Below are positions 1 to 12,437 of a stretch of DNA of 64,000 bases, piece after piece (position 1 is the first letter of the stretch; each line of letters opens with the position of its first letter). The notes under the pieces were generated by a model. The model saw only the letters and a list, made by a program, of their open reading frames with translations, was not told where the DNA came from and searched no databases. This DNA is from Dickeya lacustris. Its GTDB lineage: Bacteria > Pseudomonadota > Gammaproteobacteria > Enterobacterales > Enterobacteriaceae. The stretch spans positions 3,162,001-3,226,000 of the forward strand of contig NZ_CP114280.1 in assembly GCF_029635795.1 (NCBI RefSeq), given 5' to 3'. The position numbers and the translations under genes are program-made.

Positions 1-621
1 TCCAGCCTGTTGGTAGAAAAGCTGGGCGTGAAATTTCTGGTGGTGGGCGATGACTTCCGTTTCGGCGCTGGTCGGGAAGGGGATTTCCTGCTATTACAGA
101 AAGCCGGGGCCGAGCTGGGCTTTGAGGTGTACAGCACCGCCACATTTTGCCGCAGCGGTAAACGGGTGAGCAGCACCGCCGTGCGTGAGGCATTGGCAAA
201 TGATGATCTGGCGCTTGCCGGAGAACTGCTGGGCCATCCGTTCAGCATCTCAGGCCGGGTGGTACACGGCAATGAGCTGGGGCGCACCATCGGGTTTCCA
301 ACGGCTAACCTGCCTTTGAAACGCCAGGTGTCACCGGTGAGCGGTGTGTATGCCGTTGAGGTGCTTGGCTTGGGCGATGCGCCGCTGCCCGGCGTTGCCA
401 ATATCGGCACCCGCCCGACGGTGACGGGAGACAAACGCCAGCAACTGGAAGTGCATTTACTGGATATAACGCTGGATCTATATGGCAAACATATAGATGT
501 GGTGATGAGTAAGAAATTACGTAGTGAGCAGCGGTTTGCTTCGCTGGATGCGCTGAAGCAGCAAATCGCCAACGATGTGGTGGCCGCCCGTGAGTTCTTT
601 GGGTTAAAGGCACCGGTTTAA
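1..621 (+). CDS. ribF: Bifunctional riboflavin kinase / FAD synthetase, 3' part
   Basis: This open frame enters from the left edge, so the start codon and the first part of the nucleotidyltransferase domain are missing; about 206 residues remain. What is left covers the end of the FMN adenylyltransferase domain (GDDFRFG near the edge, then SSTAVREAL) and the complete C-terminal riboflavin kinase domain, with its [11 protein letters not shown] motif and the [10 protein letters not shown] and EVHLLD segments. The enzyme phosphorylates riboflavin to FMN and adenylates FMN to FAD in the cytoplasm. It sits 34 bp upstream of ileS in the same direction, the usual enterobacterial arrangement. Family assignment is secure. 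Confidence 0.95.
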   Translation, partial: SSLLVEKLGVKFLVVGDDFRFGAGREGDFLLLQKAGAELGFEVYSTATFCRSGKRVSSTAVREALANDDLALAGELLGHPFSISGRVVHGNELGRTIGFPTANLPLKRQVSPVSGVYAVEVLGLGDAPLPGVANIGTRPTVTGDKRQQLEVHLLDITLDLYGKHIDVVMSKKLRSEQRFASLDALKQQIANDVVAAREFFGLKAPV

Positions 622-655
622 TTTTTCTCTAGCCGAAAACGAAATCGAGAAACGA

Positions 656-3481
656 ATGAGTGACTATAAAACTACCCTGAATTTGCCGGAAACAGGGTTC
701 CCGATGCGTGGCGATTTGGCCAAGCGTGAACCTGACATGCTGAAACGTTGGTATGAGCAGGATCTGTACGGGATTATTCGTAGCGCCAAGAAGGGTAAAA
801 AAACCTTTATCCTGCATGATGGCCCGCCCTATGCGAACGGCAACATTCACATTGGTCACTCGGTTAACAAAATCCTTAAAGATATTATTATTAAATCCAA
901 AGGGTTATCTGGTTATGACTCGCCGTATGTGCCGGGCTGGGACTGCCACGGTCTGCCAATCGAACTGAAAGTAGAACAGTTGGTGGGCAAGCCGGGTGAA
1001 AAAGTCAGCGCTGCACAGTTCCGTGAAGAGTGCCGCAAATACGCGGCCGAGCAGGTAGCCGGACAGAAAAAAGACTTCATCCGTCTGGGTGTGCTGGGTG
1101 ACTGGGATCGCCCCTACCTGACGATGGATTTTAAAACCGAAGCCAATATTATTCGCGCACTGGGCCGTATTATCAAAAACGGCCATCTGCACAAAGGTGC
1201 CAAGCCGGTACACTGGTGTGCAGACTGCGGTTCAGCCTTGGCGGAAGCGGAAGTTGAATATTACGACAAAACCTCTCCGGCGATTGATGTGGCGTTCAAC
1301 GCGGTTGACCGCGCCGCTGTGCTGGCGAAATTCGGCCTGACCGCTGATGCCGTTAATGGCGATGTTGCTCTGGTTATCTGGACGACCACCCCCTGGACAT
1401 TACCGGCTAACCGCGCCATTTCACTGAATGCCGAATTTGATTACGTACTGATTCAGGTAGCGGATAAAGCGATTATCGTGGCCGAAGGTCTGGCTGACTC
1501 TGTTGTCAGGCGCGTGACGGGCAGTGATGCCGTTTCTCGTCTGGGTCAGGCGGTAAAAGGCAGCGAGCTTGAATTGCTGCGTTTCCGCCATCCGTTCCTC
1601 GATTTCGATGTCCCGGCTATTTTGGGTGATCACGTCACGCTGGATGCCGGTACCGGTGCGGTACACACCGCCGGTGGCCACGGCCCGGACGACTATGTCA
1701 TCAGCCAGAAATACCAGTTGGAAATTGCTAATCCGGTCGGGCCGAACGGCTGCTACCTGACGGGGACGTTCCCGGGTCTCGATGGCATGTTTGTCTTCAA
1801 GGCCAACGACAAGATAGTCGAACTGCTGCGTGAACGCGGCGCGTTGCTGCATCACGAAAAACTGCAACACAGCTACCCGTGCTGCTGGCGTCACAAGTCG
1901 CCGATTCTGTTCCGCGCTACGCCGCAGTGGTTTGTCAGCATGGATCAAAAAGGGCTGCGTGCGCAGTCGCTGTCAGAAATTAAAGGCGTGCAGTGGATTC
2001 CAGACTGGGGTCAGGCGCGCATTGAATCGATGGTGGCTAACCGCCCGGACTGGTGTATTTCCCGCCAGCGTACCTGGGGTGTGCCGATGTCGCTGTTCGT
2101 GCATAAAGAAACGCAGGAATTGCATCCGCGCACCGCTGAACTGATTGAAGCGGTAGCCGTGCGTGTTGAGCAAGACGGCATTCAGGCATGGTGGGATCTG
2201 AACCCAGCCGATCTGCTGGGTGCGGACGCCGAACACTATGAGAAAGTGCCGGATACGCTTGATGTGTGGTTCGATTCCGGCTCAACGCATGCCTCTGTGG
2301 TGGATGTGCGTCCTGAATTTGGCGGCCATGCGGCAGACATGTATCTGGAAGGCTCTGACCAGCATCGCGGCTGGTTTATGTCCTCATTGATGATTTCGAC
2401 GGCGATCAACGGCAAAGCGCCGTACCGTCAGGTGTTGACGCACGGTTTTACCGTAGATGGTCAGGGCCGCAAGATGTCGAAGTCTATCGGTAATACGGTG
2501 AGCCCACAGGATGTGATGGATAAACTGGGGGCGGATATTCTGCGCCTTTGGATCGGTTCTACCGATTATTCCGGTGAAATTGCCGTTTCTGATGAGATCT
2601 TAAAACGTTCTGCCGACGCGTACCGCCGCATCCGCAATACTGCCCGTTTCCTGTTGGCGAGCCTGAATGGGTTTGACCCGGCGCAGCATAGCGTGAAGCC
2701 ACAAGATATGGTGGTGCTGGATCGCTGGGCGGTGGGATGTGCCAAGGCTGCGCAGCAGGAAATTGTTGACGCTTATGAGAGCTATGATTTCCACCGTGTG
2801 GTGCAACGCCTGATGCAGTTCTGCTCGATTGAGATGGGGTCGTTCTATCTCGATATCATCAAAGATCGCCAATACACCGCGAAGAGCGATAGCGTGGCAC
2901 GCCGTAGCTGCCAGACTGCGCTCTATCACATCGCTGAAGCGCTGGTGCGTTGGATGGCTCCTATCATGTCGTTTACCGCCGATGAAATCTGGGCATATTT
3001 GCCGGGCGAACGCGCTCAGTTTGTCTTTACCGAAGAGTGGTATGACGGGCTGTTCGGTCTGGCAGATAACGAATCCATGAACGATGCGTACTGGGCTGAA
3101 ATATTAAAAGTGCGCGGCGAGGTCAACAAAGTGATTGAGCAGGCGCGTAACGATAAACGCGTTGGTGGTTCTCTTGAAGCTTCCGTCACCCTGTACGCTG
3201 ACGACGCGCTGTTTGCTGCGCTCAGTGGCCTGCAAGACGAACTGCATTTTGCCCTGCTGACGTCCAAAGCGCGCCTGGAGCATTACGCCGATGCACCGGC
3301 TGATGCCCAGCAGAGTGAGTTGTCAGGATTGAAAATCGCCCTGAGCAAGGCTGAAGGAGAGAAGTGTCCGCGTTGCTGGCATTACGAAACGGATATTGGC
3401 AGCCACTCGGCGCATTCTGAGGTGTGTGGTCGCTGCGCGACCAATATTGGCGGCAACGGCGAAGAGCGTAAATTTGTCTGA
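656..3481 (+). CDS. ileS: Isoleucine--tRNA ligase
   Basis: The 941-residue protein has the expected length for bacterial IleRS (about 938 in E. coli). It charges tRNA-Ile with isoleucine and hydrolyses mischarged valine. The class I signatures are visible: GNIHIGH (HIGH motif) near residue 60 and KMSKS near residue 605, with the long CP1 editing domain between them ([12 protein letters not shown]). Near the C-terminus two cysteine pairs, CPRCW and CGRC, form the zinc site of the eubacterial type. The ATG at 656 follows a GAGAAACGA stretch. The stop codon overlaps the lspA start by one base (TGATG), so the two are translationally coupled. Confidence 0.98.
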   Translation: MSDYKTTLNLPETGFPMRGDLAKREPDMLKRWYEQDLYGIIRSAKKGKKTFILHDGPPYANGNIHIGHSVNKILKDIIIKSKGLSGYDSPYVPGWDCHGLPIELKVEQLVGKPGEKVSAAQFREECRKYAAEQVAGQKKDFIRLGVLGDWDRPYLTMDFKTEANIIRALGRIIKNGHLHKGAKPVHWCADCGSALAEAEVEYYDKTSPAIDVAFNAVDRAAVLAKFGLTADAVNGDVALVIWTTTPWTLPANRAISLNAEFDYVLIQVADKAIIVAEGLADSVVRRVTGSDAVSRLGQAVKGSELELLRFRHPFLDFDVPAILGDHVTLDAGTGAVHTAGGHGPDDYVISQKYQLEIANPVGPNGCYLTGTFPGLDGMFVFKANDKIVELLRERGALLHHEKLQHSYPCCWRHKSPILFRATPQWFVSMDQKGLRAQSLSEIKGVQWIPDWGQARIESMVANRPDWCISRQRTWGVPMSLFVHKETQELHPRTAELIEAVAVRVEQDGIQAWWDLNPADLLGADAEHYEKVPDTLDVWFDSGSTHASVVDVRPEFGGHAADMYLEGSDQHRGWFMSSLMISTAINGKAPYRQVLTHGFTVDGQGRKMSKSIGNTVSPQDVMDKLGADILRLWIGSTDYSGEIAVSDEILKRSADAYRRIRNTARFLLASLNGFDPAQHSVKPQDMVVLDRWAVGCAKAAQQEIVDAYESYDFHRVVQRLMQFCSIEMGSFYLDIIKDRQYTAKSDSVARRSCQTALYHIAEALVRWMAPIMSFTADEIWAYLPGERAQFVFTEEWYDGLFGLADNESMNDAYWAEILKVRGEVNKVIEQARNDKRVGGSLEASVTLYADDALFAALSGLQDELHFALLTSKARLEHYADAPADAQQSELSGLKIALSKAEGEKCPRCWHYETDIGSHSAHSEVCGRCATNIGGNGEERKFV

Positions 3482-3990
3482 TGAGTAACTCGACTGGAGC
3501 AACAACGGGGTTGCGCTGGCTGTGGCTGGCTGCATTGGTATTAGTGGTCGATTTGGGCAGTAAACAGTGGGTGATGACCCACTTTCAACTGGGCGAATCA
3601 CTGTCATTAATGCCGTTCTTCAATTTTACCTACGCCCATAACTATGGTGCGGCGTTTAGTTTTCTCGCAGATAAGGGTGGCTGGCAGCGCTGGCTGTTTG
3701 CCGCCATTGCACTGGCAATCATTGTGGCGTTACTGGCGATGATGTACCGCTCCAGCGCATCGCAGAAACTGAACAATATTGCCTATTCGCTGATTATCGG
3801 CGGGGCGATTGGTAATTTGACGGACAGACTGGTTCACGGCTATGTCATCGATTTTATGGACTTTTTTATCGGCGACTGGCATTACCCGACGTTCAATCTG
3901 GCGGATACCGCTATTGTTATTGGTGCGATGCTGATTGTGCTGGAGGGGTTTTTGGCCTCGCCACAAAAAAAGCAACTGGAAGGTAAATAA
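3481..3990 (+). CDS. lspA: Lipoprotein signal peptidase (signal peptidase II)
   Basis: The 169-residue inner-membrane aspartyl peptidase removes signal peptides from diacylglyceryl-modified prolipoproteins. Four hydrophobic segments are apparent. The conserved boxes are present: [17 protein letters not shown] with the first catalytic Asp, and FNLADTAI with the second. The protein ends in a basic tail. Its ATG overlaps the ileS stop codon, and fkpB starts 3 bp after its stop. This is the typical ileS-lspA-fkpB-ispH operon layout. Confidence 0.97.
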   Translation: MSNSTGATTGLRWLWLAALVLVVDLGSKQWVMTHFQLGESLSLMPFFNFTYAHNYGAAFSFLADKGGWQRWLFAAIALAIIVALLAMMYRSSASQKLNNIAYSLIIGGAIGNLTDRLVHGYVIDFMDFFIGDWHYPTFNLADTAIVIGAMLIVLEGFLASPQKKQLEGK

Positions 3991-3993
3991 TCG

Positions 3994-4452
3994 ATGTCGT
4001 TATCTGTCACTCAGGGCTGTAGTGTGCTGGTGCATTTCACGCTGACGCTGGAAGACGGTTCTGTCGCTGAAGCGACCCGTGACAACGGCAAGCCGGCGAT
4101 GTTCAGGCTTGGCGACGGTAGCTTGTCCGTTGGGCTTGAGGCGGCGCTGCTCGGGTTGACGGTAGGTGAACGGCGTCAGTTTAGCTTGCCGCCAGAATCT
4201 GCGTTTGGCCCGGCTAACCCGGATCTTATCCAGTTCTTTCTGCGCCGTGATTTTGCGCAAACCGGGGTGCCCGATGTGGGCACCATCATGCTGTTTAGCG
4301 GCATGGCGGGTAATGATATGCCTGGCATTATTCGTGAAGTGGCCGAAGAATCTGTCACGGTCGATTTTAATCACCCGCTGGCGGGCCATACCATTACCTT
4401 TGATATTGAAGCGCTGGAGATTCATCCCCCTGCCGATGGAGGTGACGCATGA
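3994..4452 (+). CDS. fkpB: FKBP-type peptidyl-prolyl isomerase, SlpA type
   Basis: This 152-residue cytoplasmic FKBP-family protein has the SlpA architecture: an FKBP fold split by an insert-in-flap (IF) domain. It opens with [18 protein letters not shown], as expected for the family, and carries the [14 protein letters not shown] segment. The protein is both a prolyl isomerase and a chaperone. It lies 3 bp after lspA and overlaps ispH by 4 bp (ATGA), so it is part of the same transcription unit. Confidence 0.95.
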   Translation: MSLSVTQGCSVLVHFTLTLEDGSVAEATRDNGKPAMFRLGDGSLSVGLEAALLGLTVGERRQFSLPPESAFGPANPDLIQFFLRRDFAQTGVPDVGTIMLFSGMAGNDMPGIIREVAEESVTVDFNHPLAGHTITFDIEALEIHPPADGGDA

Positions 4453-5399
4453 AAATCCTGCTGGCTAACCCTCGTGGGTTTTGCGCCGGGGTCGATCGCG
4501 CCATCAGTATTGTGGAACGGGCGCTGGAAGTGTATGGCGCGCCGATTTATGTCCGTCATGAGGTGGTGCATAACCGCTATGTTGTGGATGGACTCCGTGA
4601 GCGCGGTGCGATTTTTATTGAGCAAATCGAAGAGGTGCCGGATGGCGCTATTCTGATTTTCTCGGCACATGGCGTATCTCAGGCGGTCAGAGCGGAAGCG
4701 AAAAGCCGTGATTTAACGGTATTCGATGCGACTTGCCCGCTGGTGACTAAGGTGCATATGGAAGTGGCGCGCGCCAGCCGGAAAGGAACGGAGGCGATTC
4801 TTATCGGCCACGCCGGGCACCCTGAAGTGGAAGGCACCATGGGTCAGTACAATAACCCCAATGGCGGTATGTATCTGGTTGAGGGGCCTGATGATGTCTG
4901 GAAACTGAAGGTGAAGGACGAGTCCAACCTCTGTTTCATGACGCAGACCACGTTATCGGTAGATGATACCTCGGCGGTGATTGATGCCCTGCGATCGCGT
5001 TTCCCGCTGATTATTGGCCCGCGCAAAGATGACATCTGTTATGCCACCACTAACCGGCAGGAAGCCGTGCGTAATCTGGCGGCGCAGGCTGATGTGGTGC
5101 TGGTGGTCGGTTCAAAAAATTCTTCCAATTCCAACCGTCTGGCGGAGTTGTCACAGCGTGTGGGTAAACCGTCTTTCCTGATTGATTCGGCAGAGGATAT
5201 TCAGGAACACTGGGTAAAAGATGCAGGCTGTGTCGGCGTGACCGCTGGCGCTTCCGCTCCCGATATTCTGGTACAGCAAGTGATTAAACGCTTGCAGAGT
5301 CTCGGTGGTGATGTGGCTTTTGAGATGGAAGGGCGCGAAGAGAATATTGTGTTCGAAGTGCCGAAAGAGCTGCGTGTAGACGTGCGTGAAGTGGAATAA
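4449..5399 (+). CDS. ispH: 4-hydroxy-3-methylbut-2-enyl diphosphate reductase
   Basis: IspH catalyses the last step of the MEP isoprenoid pathway, giving IPP and DMAPP from HMBPP with an Fe-S cluster. The 316 residues match the family length. The three cluster cysteines are seen in [13 protein letters not shown] near residue 12, DATCPLVTK near residue 96 and [11 protein letters not shown] near residue 197. The substrate motif SSNSNRL and the [10 protein letters not shown] segment are also intact. Its ATG overlaps the fkpB stop by 4 bp, and it appears to be the last gene of the ribF/ileS operon, ending shortly before a strong terminator hairpin. Confidence 0.98.
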   Translation: MKILLANPRGFCAGVDRAISIVERALEVYGAPIYVRHEVVHNRYVVDGLRERGAIFIEQIEEVPDGAILIFSAHGVSQAVRAEAKSRDLTVFDATCPLVTKVHMEVARASRKGTEAILIGHAGHPEVEGTMGQYNNPNGGMYLVEGPDDVWKLKVKDESNLCFMTQTTLSVDDTSAVIDALRSRFPLIIGPRKDDICYATTNRQEAVRNLAAQADVVLVVGSKNSSNSNRLAELSQRVGKPSFLIDSAEDIQEHWVKDAGCVGVTAGASAPDILVQQVIKRLQSLGGDVAFEMEGREENIVFEVPKELRVDVREVE

Positions 5400-5471
5400 C
5401 GCTGAAGCGATACGCAGCGGCGGCGTTTTTATCTCATCATTACCCCATTATCATGACCATCATCATAAAAG

Positions 5472-5505
5472 ATGCCAGACGGTGTAGATCGTCTGGCATT
5501 TTTTT
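5472..5505 (+). terminator. Intrinsic terminator between ispH and rihC
   Basis: A perfect 10-bp inverted repeat, ATGCCAGACG / CGTCTGGCAT, has an 8-nt loop and runs into seven T residues. It ends the ispH operon. The T-run directly abuts the GGAGA ribosome-binding site of rihC, only 10 nt before that start codon. Confidence 0.9.
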
Positions 5506-5515
5506 GGAGAACGAT

Positions 5516-6433
5516 ATGTCCCCGCTGGCGATAATTCTGGATACCGACCCTGGCATTGATGATGCAGTGGCTATCGCCGCTGCGCTGTTTTGCCCTGAGC
5601 TGGAGTTACGTTTACTGACCACGGTGGCAGGCAATGTCACCGTCGATAAAACGACGCGTAATGCGCTGCAACTGCTGGATTTCTGGCAAGCGACAGTCCC
5701 CGTTGCCGCCGGTGCCGCCGCTCCGTTGTTACGGCCATTGTCGAGCGCCGCTGATGTGCATGGTGAGTCAGGATTGGCTGGCTACCCTTTTGCGCCGCCG
5801 AGCCGTCAGGCGCTGAGTCAACCTGCGTTCCAGGCAATCTATCAATCCCTCTGCAACAGCGACAGGCCGGTTACGCTCGTCACCATTGGCCCGCTGACCA
5901 ACATTGCGCTGCTGCTGATGCACTACCCTGATTGCCGCTCGCGCATTGAGCGGCTGGTGATGATGGGCGGCTCCTGTGGTCGCGGCAATGTGACCCCCAG
6001 TGCCGAATTTAATATCTCGGTTGACCCCGAAGCGGCACGGCGCGTGTTTGAAAGCGGTATTGATATTGTGATGTGCGGGCTGGATGTGACGCTCAAGGCG
6101 GTACTCACGCCAGACTATTTAGTGACCCTGCCTGCGCTTAACCGCTCCGGTGCGATGTTACATGCGCTGTTTCATCATTATCGCAGCGCCAGTATGACCG
6201 GTGGCCTGTGCATGCATGATTTGTGCGCGATAGCCTGGCTGGTGAAACCGCAGTTATTTACGCTACAGCGCTGTTTTGTCACGGTTGAGACGCAGGGAGA
6301 ATTCACCGCCGGAGCAACGGTGGTGGATCTGGATAATCGTCTGCACAGGCCGGCGAATGCGCAGGTTGCTATTGCGCTGGATGTGGCAGGGTTCCGCCGC
6401 TGGGTGTCTGAGATGATGGCATCTCTGCCTTGA
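5516..6433 (+). CDS. rihC: Ribonucleoside hydrolase (inosine/uridine-preferring)
   Basis: The protein cleaves the N-glycosidic bond of purine and pyrimidine ribonucleosides to base plus ribose. The 305-residue form starts at the ATG preceded by GGAGA; a longer reading of the frame would run back through the terminator. The calcium-binding nucleoside hydrolase signature [11 protein letters not shown] is at the N-terminus. TTVAGNV, a GPLTN segment, [12 protein letters not shown] and [10 protein letters not shown] follow as in E. coli RihC. The position after ispH and before dapB is also that of rihC, which favours it over the paralogues RihA and RihB. Confidence 0.93.
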   Translation: MSPLAIILDTDPGIDDAVAIAAALFCPELELRLLTTVAGNVTVDKTTRNALQLLDFWQATVPVAAGAAAPLLRPLSSAADVHGESGLAGYPFAPPSRQALSQPAFQAIYQSLCNSDRPVTLVTIGPLTNIALLLMHYPDCRSRIERLVMMGGSCGRGNVTPSAEFNISVDPEAARRVFESGIDIVMCGLDVTLKAVLTPDYLVTLPALNRSGAMLHALFHHYRSASMTGGLCMHDLCAIAWLVKPQLFTLQRCFVTVETQGEFTAGATVVDLDNRLHRPANAQVAIALDVAGFRRWVSEMMASLP

Positions 6434-6563
6434 TTCGGCCTGTTTGCCTTATGGCGTTTACTGATATTGCACCGCTGCTGTCGTAAATTTCTAATTATGC
6501 GGATTTTCGGCTGGCAGCCCGGTGCCGGGCTGGTTAACCTGAGAAGATTTTCTCACTCATTAA

Positions 6564-7403
<840 letters not shown>

Positions 7404-7441
7404 TGCCTATTAAAAAGAGGCTTTATTTAATCCATTGATTT

Positions 7442-7473
7442 AAAATGGCACATTATTTTGTGCCATTTTTTTT
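7442..7473 (+). terminator. Intrinsic terminator after dapB
   Basis: An 11-bp stem, AAAATGGCACA / TGTGCCATTTT, with a 6-nt loop continues into a long T-run. It lies 38 bp after the dapB stop. Confidence 0.9.
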
Positions 7474-7621
7474 GTAAAAAACAGGCTTCTTATTGGGTTT
7501 TGTTTATTAGATTGCTTTTTATTGTTGTTTTCTCTGTGTTTTTCTCGTTTTCTTTGTGTGCTTATTGCTGCGCAAGTCAGGTTTGCGGTGATTTTCACCA
7601 CTTTGTTGTTCATTATGGTTA

Positions 7622-7635
7622 GCAACCGTTTACTT
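7622..7635 (+). promoter_or_regulatory. Candidate PurR operator upstream of carAB
   Basis: GCAACCGTTTACTT matches 11 of the 12 defined positions of the PurR core GCAAACGTTTNCNT. PurR repression of carAB is known in E. coli, and the site lies about 225 bp before the start codon. The first two consensus bases are not conserved, so the call is moderate. Confidence 0.5.
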
Positions 7636-7809
7636 TTCTTAGTTGACGTATGTTTTTATCGCTGAGAATGATGATTCCTCTCTGAAGCCATAAAATACCC
7701 AAAAAAATGTTGCTTTAAGTGGACAACGGGCGGGGGCATCATTAAAATGCGCGCAATTTGCCAAAAATTTGCCTTACAGGTGGTTTTTGCATTGATTTAG
7801 CGTTTCAAA

Positions 7810-7846
7810 CTGAATTAATATGCAAATAACGTGATTTTTTATTCCT
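7810..7846 (+). promoter_or_regulatory. Tandem ArgR boxes at the arginine-regulated carAB promoter
   Basis: Two ARG-box-like 18-mers lie in tandem. The first centres on TGAATTAATATGCA and the second on TGATTTTTTATTCC, spaced as in the E. coli carAB P2 promoter, whose first box is nearly identical. They end about 12 bp before the carA start, so ArgR-arginine would block P2. Confidence 0.65.
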
Positions 7847-7857
7847 CGGAGGGTGTT

Positions 7858-9003
7858 TTGATTAAGTCAGCGCTGTTGGTTCTGGAAGACGGAACCCAAT
7901 TCCACGGTCGGGCCATTGGGGCAGAGGGAGCGGCAGTGGGGGAAGTGGTCTTCAATACGTCGATGACCGGTTATCAAGAAATCCTCACTGATCCTTCCTA
8001 TTCCCGCCAGATTGTTACTCTTACCTATCCTCATATTGGCAATGTCGGTGCCAACAAAGCCGATGAAGAATCTCCCGCCGTTCATGCTCAAGGGTTGGTT
8101 ATCCGTGATTTACCGCTGATTGCCAGCAATTACCGCAGCGAAGAAAGCCTGTCTGATTACCTCAAACGCAACAACATTGTGGCGATTGCGGATATCGACA
8201 CCCGTAAGCTGACACGGCTGCTGCGTGAAAAAGGTGCGCAGAACGGTTGCATTATTGCCGGTGATGCGCCGGATGCAGCGCTGGCGCTGGAAAAAGCCAA
8301 GGTGTTTCCTGGCCTTAAGGGGATGGATCTTGCCAAAGAGGTGACGACACAATCACCCTATACCTGGTTACAGGGCAGTTGGACGCTGGAAGGGGAATTG
8401 CCCGCAGCAAAAGACGAGAGCGAACTGCCGTATCATGTGGTGGCCTATGACTACGGCGTGAAGCGCAACATCCTGCGTATGCTGGTGGATCGTGGCTGCC
8501 GCCTGACGGTTGTGCCAGCGCAAACCCCGGCTGATGAGGTACTGAAACTCAACCCGGACGGTATTTTCCTCTCCAATGGCCCCGGCGACCCGGCACCGTG
8601 CGATTACGCGATTGAGGCTATCAAAGCGTTTCTGGAAACCGATATTCCGGTGTTTGGTATCTGTCTGGGCCACCAGTTGCTGGCGCTCGCCAGCGGCGCG
8701 CAAACCGTCAAGATGAAATTCGGCCACCACGGTGGCAACCATCCGGTGAAAGATTTGGATGGCAACCGCGTGATGATAACCGCCCAAAACCATGGCTTTG
8801 CGGTCGATGAAACATCGCTGCCCGCCACGCTGCGCGCGACGCACAAATCGCTGTTCGACGGTTCGTTGCAGGGGATTCACCGCACCGATAAAGCTGCGTT
8901 CAGTTTTCAGGGGCACCCGGAAGCGAGCCCCGGCCCGCACGATGCCGCACCGCTGTTTGATCACTTCATCGAACTGATTGAGTCTTACCGTAACACCAAA
9001 TAA
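7858..9003 (+). CDS. carA: Carbamoyl-phosphate synthase, small (glutaminase) subunit
   Basis: CarA supplies ammonia from glutamine to CarB for carbamoyl phosphate, the shared precursor of arginine and pyrimidines. The class I glutamine amidotransferase nucleophile is in [11 protein letters not shown], and the partner His/Glu are in [14 protein letters not shown] start at the TTG at 7858, preceded by GGAGGGTG, giving 381 residues; E. coli carA also uses TTG, and its protein begins at the same [12 protein letters not shown] longer frame from 7831 would add nine unconserved residues. Confidence 0.97.
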   Translation: MIKSALLVLEDGTQFHGRAIGAEGAAVGEVVFNTSMTGYQEILTDPSYSRQIVTLTYPHIGNVGANKADEESPAVHAQGLVIRDLPLIASNYRSEESLSDYLKRNNIVAIADIDTRKLTRLLREKGAQNGCIIAGDAPDAALALEKAKVFPGLKGMDLAKEVTTQSPYTWLQGSWTLEGELPAAKDESELPYHVVAYDYGVKRNILRMLVDRGCRLTVVPAQTPADEVLKLNPDGIFLSNGPGDPAPCDYAIEAIKAFLETDIPVFGICLGHQLLALASGAQTVKMKFGHHGGNHPVKDLDGNRVMITAQNHGFAVDETSLPATLRATHKSLFDGSLQGIHRTDKAAFSFQGHPEASPGPHDAAPLFDHFIELIESYRNTK

Positions 9004-9021
9004 TCAGCGCTCGTTTAGTCA

Positions 9022-9061
9022 CGCTGCGGGAAACGAACAGGGCGATAGCGCCCGGGCAGCG
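9022..9061 (+). other. Nested hairpin in the carA-carB spacer
   Basis: In the 87-bp carA-carB gap, CGCTGC (9022-9027) pairs with GCAGCG (9056-9061). Inside it GGGCG-ATAG-CGCCC (9040-9053) forms a second stem. There is no T-run, so this is not an intrinsic terminator. It could tune the subunit ratio or stabilise mRNA, but that is inference. Confidence 0.5.
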
Positions 9062-9090
9062 GTGAGTAAACGGGTTCGCAGGAGCGAGAA

Positions 9091-12000
9091 ATGCCAAAAC
9101 GTACAGACATAAAAAGTATCCTGATCCTCGGTGCCGGCCCGATTGTTATCGGTCAGGCATGTGAGTTTGACTATTCCGGTGCTCAGGCGTGTAAGGCGCT
9201 GCGTGAAGAAGGCTACCGCGTCATTCTGGTGAACTCTAACCCCGCCACCATCATGACCGACCCGGAAATGGCTGATGCCACCTACATCGAGCCGATTCAC
9301 TGGGAAGTAGTGCGTAAAATTATCGAAAAAGAGCGCCCGGATGCGGTGCTGCCGACCATGGGTGGCCAGACGGCGCTGAACTGCGCGCTGGAGCTGGAGC
9401 GGCAGGGCGTGCTGGCGGAGTTTGACGTCACCATGATTGGTGCCACTGCGGATGCCATTGATAAAGCGGAAGATCGCCGCCGTTTCGACATCGCGATGAA
9501 GAAAATCGGCCTGGAAACCGCGCGTTCCGGTATTGCACACACCATGGACGAGGCGTTGGCTGTTGCGGCGGATGTGGGCTATCCCTGCATTATTCGCCCG
9601 TCCTTCACCATGGGCGGCACCGGTGGCGGCATCGCGTATAACCGCGAAGAGTTTGAAGAAATTTGTACCCGTGGCCTGGATTTGTCGCCGACCAAGGAAC
9701 TGCTGATCGACGAATCGCTGATCGGCTGGAAAGAGTATGAAATGGAAGTGGTGCGGGATAAGAATGACAACTGCATCATCGTCTGCTCGATTGAAAACTT
9801 TGATGCGATGGGCATTCACACCGGTGACTCCATCACTGTCGCTCCGGCACAGACGCTGACGGACAAAGAGTATCAAATCATGCGTAACGCTTCGATGGCG
9901 GTACTGCGTGAAATCGGCGTGGAAACCGGCGGTTCTAACGTGCAGTTTGCGGTCAACCCGAAAACCGGGCGTCTGATCGTTATCGAGATGAACCCGCGCG
10001 TGTCGCGCTCCTCGGCGCTGGCCTCCAAAGCCACCGGCTTCCCGATTGCCAAAATTGCCGCCAAACTGGCAGTGGGTTACACGCTCGATGAGCTGATGAA
10101 CGACATTACCGGCGGGCGTACTCCGGCGTCGTTTGAGCCGTCCATCGACTATGTTGTCACCAAGATCCCGCGCTTTAACTTTGAAAAATTCGCCGGTGCT
10201 AACGATCGTCTGACCACACAGATGAAGTCGGTAGGTGAAGTGATGGCCATTGGCCGTACCCAGCAGGAGTCGCTGCAAAAAGCGCTGCGTGGCCTGGAAG
10301 TGGGCGCGACCGGTTTCGATCCGAAAGTGAGTCTGGATGACCCGGAAGCGCTGACCAAGATCCGCCGTGAACTGAAAGATGCCGGCGGCGATCGTATCTG
10401 GTATCTGGCCGATGCATTCCGTGCCGGGATGTCGGTTGACGGCGTGTTCAACCTGACCAACATCGACCGCTGGTTCCTGGTGCAAATCGAAGAACTGGTG
10501 CGCCTGGAAGAGCAGGTGGCTGAACAAGGGGCGAATGGCCTGACGCCGGAATTCCTGCGGTTACTGAAGCGTAAGGGCTTTGCCGATGCGCGTCTGGCAA
10601 AACTGGCAGGGGTTTCTGAGAGCGAAATCCGCAAACTGCGCCAGAAATACAATCTGCACCCGGTGTATAAGCGCGTGGATACCTGTGCGGCGGAATTTGC
10701 TACCGACACCGCCTATATGTACTCCACCTATGATGAGGAGTGCGAAGCCAACCCGAATCAGGATCGCGACAAGATAATGGTGCTGGGCGGCGGGCCGAAC
10801 CGTATCGGCCAGGGCATCGAGTTCGACTATTGCTGCGTGCATGCGGCGCTGGCGCTGCGTGAAGATGGTTATGAAACCATCATGGTCAACTGTAACCCGG
10901 AAACCGTCTCCACCGATTACGACACCTCCGATCGTCTCTACTTTGAGCCGGTCACGCTGGAAGACGTGCTGGAGATTGTGCGTATCGAGCAGCCGAAGGG
11001 CGTTATCGTGCAGTATGGCGGCCAGACGCCATTGAAACTGGCGCGCCAGCTTGAAGCCGCCGGTGTGCCGGTGATTGGCACCAGCCCGGATGCCATCGAC
11101 CGCGCCGAAGACCGCGAGCGCTTCCAGCAGGCGGTTAACCGCCTTGGCCTGAAGCAACCGGCTAACGCCACGGTCAGCACCATCGACCAGGCGGTGGAAA
11201 AAGCCGTTAACATCGGTTATCCGCTGGTGGTGCGCCCGTCTTACGTACTGGGTGGCCGCGCGATGGAAATCGTGTATGACGAAGTGGATTTACGCCGTTA
11301 CTTCCAGACCGCCGTCAGCGTTTCCAACGATGCGCCGGTACTGTTAGACCGCTTCCTGGATGATGCTGTAGAAGTGGACGTGGACGCCATTTGCGACGGT
11401 GAGCGCGTGCTGATTGGCGGCATTATGGAGCACATCGAGCAGGCGGGGGTTCACTCCGGTGACTCCGCGTGTTCACTGCCTGCCTACACCCTGAGCAAAG
11501 AAATTCAGGATGTGATGCGCCAGCAGGTAGAAAAACTGGCGTTCGAGCTTGCCGTGCGTGGCCTGATGAATGTGCAGTTCGCGGTGAAAAACAACGAAGT
11601 GTACCTGATTGAGGTGAACCCGCGTGCGGCCCGTACCGTGCCGTTTGTTTCCAAAGCGACCGGTGTGCCGCTGGCGAAAGTGGCCGCCCGCGTGATGGTG
11701 GGACAAACGCTGGCGCAGCAGGGCGTCACCAAAGAGGTGATCCCGCCGTACTACTCCGTCAAGGAAGTGGTGCTGCCGTTCAATAAATTCCCCGGCGTTG
11801 ACCCGATTCTTGGGCCGGAAATGCGCTCGACCGGTGAAGTGATGGGCGTGGGCCGTACCTTCGCTGAAGCCTTTGCCAAAGCGATGCTGGGCAGCAACTC
11901 GCCGATGAAGAAAACCGGGCGTGCGCTGTTGTCGGTGCGTGAAGGCGATAAAGCGCGGGTGGTGGATTTGGCTGCGAAACTGCTTAAACACGGCTTTGAG

Positions 12001-12315
12001 CTGGATGCGACCCACGGTACTGCGGTGGTGTTGGGTGAGGCTGGAATTAACCCGCGCCTGGTGAACAAAGTGCACGAAGGCCGCCCGCACATTCAGGATC
12101 GCATCAAGAATGGCGAGTACACCTACATCGTCAATACCACGGCAGGTCGTCAGGCGATTGAAGATTCCAAACTGATTCGCCGCAGCGCACTGCAATATAA
12201 AGTGCATTACGACACCACCATGAACGGCGGTTTTGCCACCGCGATGTCGCTCAATGCCGATCCGACCGAGCAGGTTATTTCGGTGCAGGAAATGCATGCG
12301 CGTCTGAATGGCTAA
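9091..12315 (+). CDS. carB: Carbamoyl-phosphate synthase, large subunit
   Basis: The 1074-residue synthetase subunit is the expected length (E. coli 1073). It contains two homologous ATP-grasp halves. The first opens with [20 protein letters not shown] and phosphorylates bicarbonate. The second starts near residue 555 with [19 protein letters not shown] and phosphorylates carbamate. The C-terminal MGS-like allosteric domain (ELDATHGTA onward) binds UMP, IMP and ornithine in E. coli. The ATG follows GGAGCGAGAA. It is cotranscribed with carA and ends at a clear terminator. Confidence 0.98.
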   Translation: MPKRTDIKSILILGAGPIVIGQACEFDYSGAQACKALREEGYRVILVNSNPATIMTDPEMADATYIEPIHWEVVRKIIEKERPDAVLPTMGGQTALNCALELERQGVLAEFDVTMIGATADAIDKAEDRRRFDIAMKKIGLETARSGIAHTMDEALAVAADVGYPCIIRPSFTMGGTGGGIAYNREEFEEICTRGLDLSPTKELLIDESLIGWKEYEMEVVRDKNDNCIIVCSIENFDAMGIHTGDSITVAPAQTLTDKEYQIMRNASMAVLREIGVETGGSNVQFAVNPKTGRLIVIEMNPRVSRSSALASKATGFPIAKIAAKLAVGYTLDELMNDITGGRTPASFEPSIDYVVTKIPRFNFEKFAGANDRLTTQMKSVGEVMAIGRTQQESLQKALRGLEVGATGFDPKVSLDDPEALTKIRRELKDAGGDRIWYLADAFRAGMSVDGVFNLTNIDRWFLVQIEELVRLEEQVAEQGANGLTPEFLRLLKRKGFADARLAKLAGVSESEIRKLRQKYNLHPVYKRVDTCAAEFATDTAYMYSTYDEECEANPNQDRDKIMVLGGGPNRIGQGIEFDYCCVHAALALREDGYETIMVNCNPETVSTDYDTSDRLYFEPVTLEDVLEIVRIEQPKGVIVQYGGQTPLKLARQLEAAGVPVIGTSPDAIDRAEDRERFQQAVNRLGLKQPANATVSTIDQAVEKAVNIGYPLVVRPSYVLGGRAMEIVYDEVDLRRYFQTAVSVSNDAPVLLDRFLDDAVEVDVDAICDGERVLIGGIMEHIEQAGVHSGDSACSLPAYTLSKEIQDVMRQQVEKLAFELAVRGLMNVQFAVKNNEVYLIEVNPRAARTVPFVSKATGVPLAKVAARVMVGQTLAQQGVTKEVIPPYYSVKEVVLPFNKFPGVDPILGPEMRSTGEVMGVGRTFAEAFAKAMLGSNSPMKKTGRALLSVREGDKARVVDLAAKLLKHGFELDATHGTAVVLGEAGINPRLVNKVHEGRPHIQDRIKNGEYTYIVNTTAGRQAIEDSKLIRRSALQYKVHYDTTMNGGFATAMSLNADPTEQVISVQEMHARLNG

Positions 12316-12342
12316 AGCGTTACCGTGAGTTATCAGAAACGT

Positions 12343-12372
12343 AAACCGGCCAGTTGCTGACCGGTTTTTTTT
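12343..12372 (+). terminator. Intrinsic terminator after carB
   Basis: AAACCGGCCAG-TTG-CTGACCGGTTT is an 11-bp stem with one mismatch, followed by a T-run. It lies 28 bp after the carB stop. Confidence 0.9.
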
Positions 12373-12437
12373 CATCTTCAGGTTGGTGTATGGCGAGGTG
12401 GTCGATGGCGCAGGCCAGACTATCCAGGCAGGAGCGA

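Larger units (their letters stand above)
7474..7857 (+). promoter_or_regulatory. carAB control region
   Basis: This 384-bp AT-rich non-coding stretch precedes carA. In E. coli the equivalent region carries a pyrimidine/purine-controlled promoter P1 and an arginine-repressed promoter P2. Candidate PurR and ArgR sites here are listed separately. Poly-pyrimidine tracts occupy roughly 7495-7560. I see no open frame worth calling. Confidence 0.6.

Noticed and set aside
9019-10527. 502-codon open frame on the minus strand
   Set aside because: It is antisense to carA's end and carB, whose protein is fully conserved; the translation is His/Arg/Gln-rich with no family resemblance, a typical shadow of a GC-rich gene.
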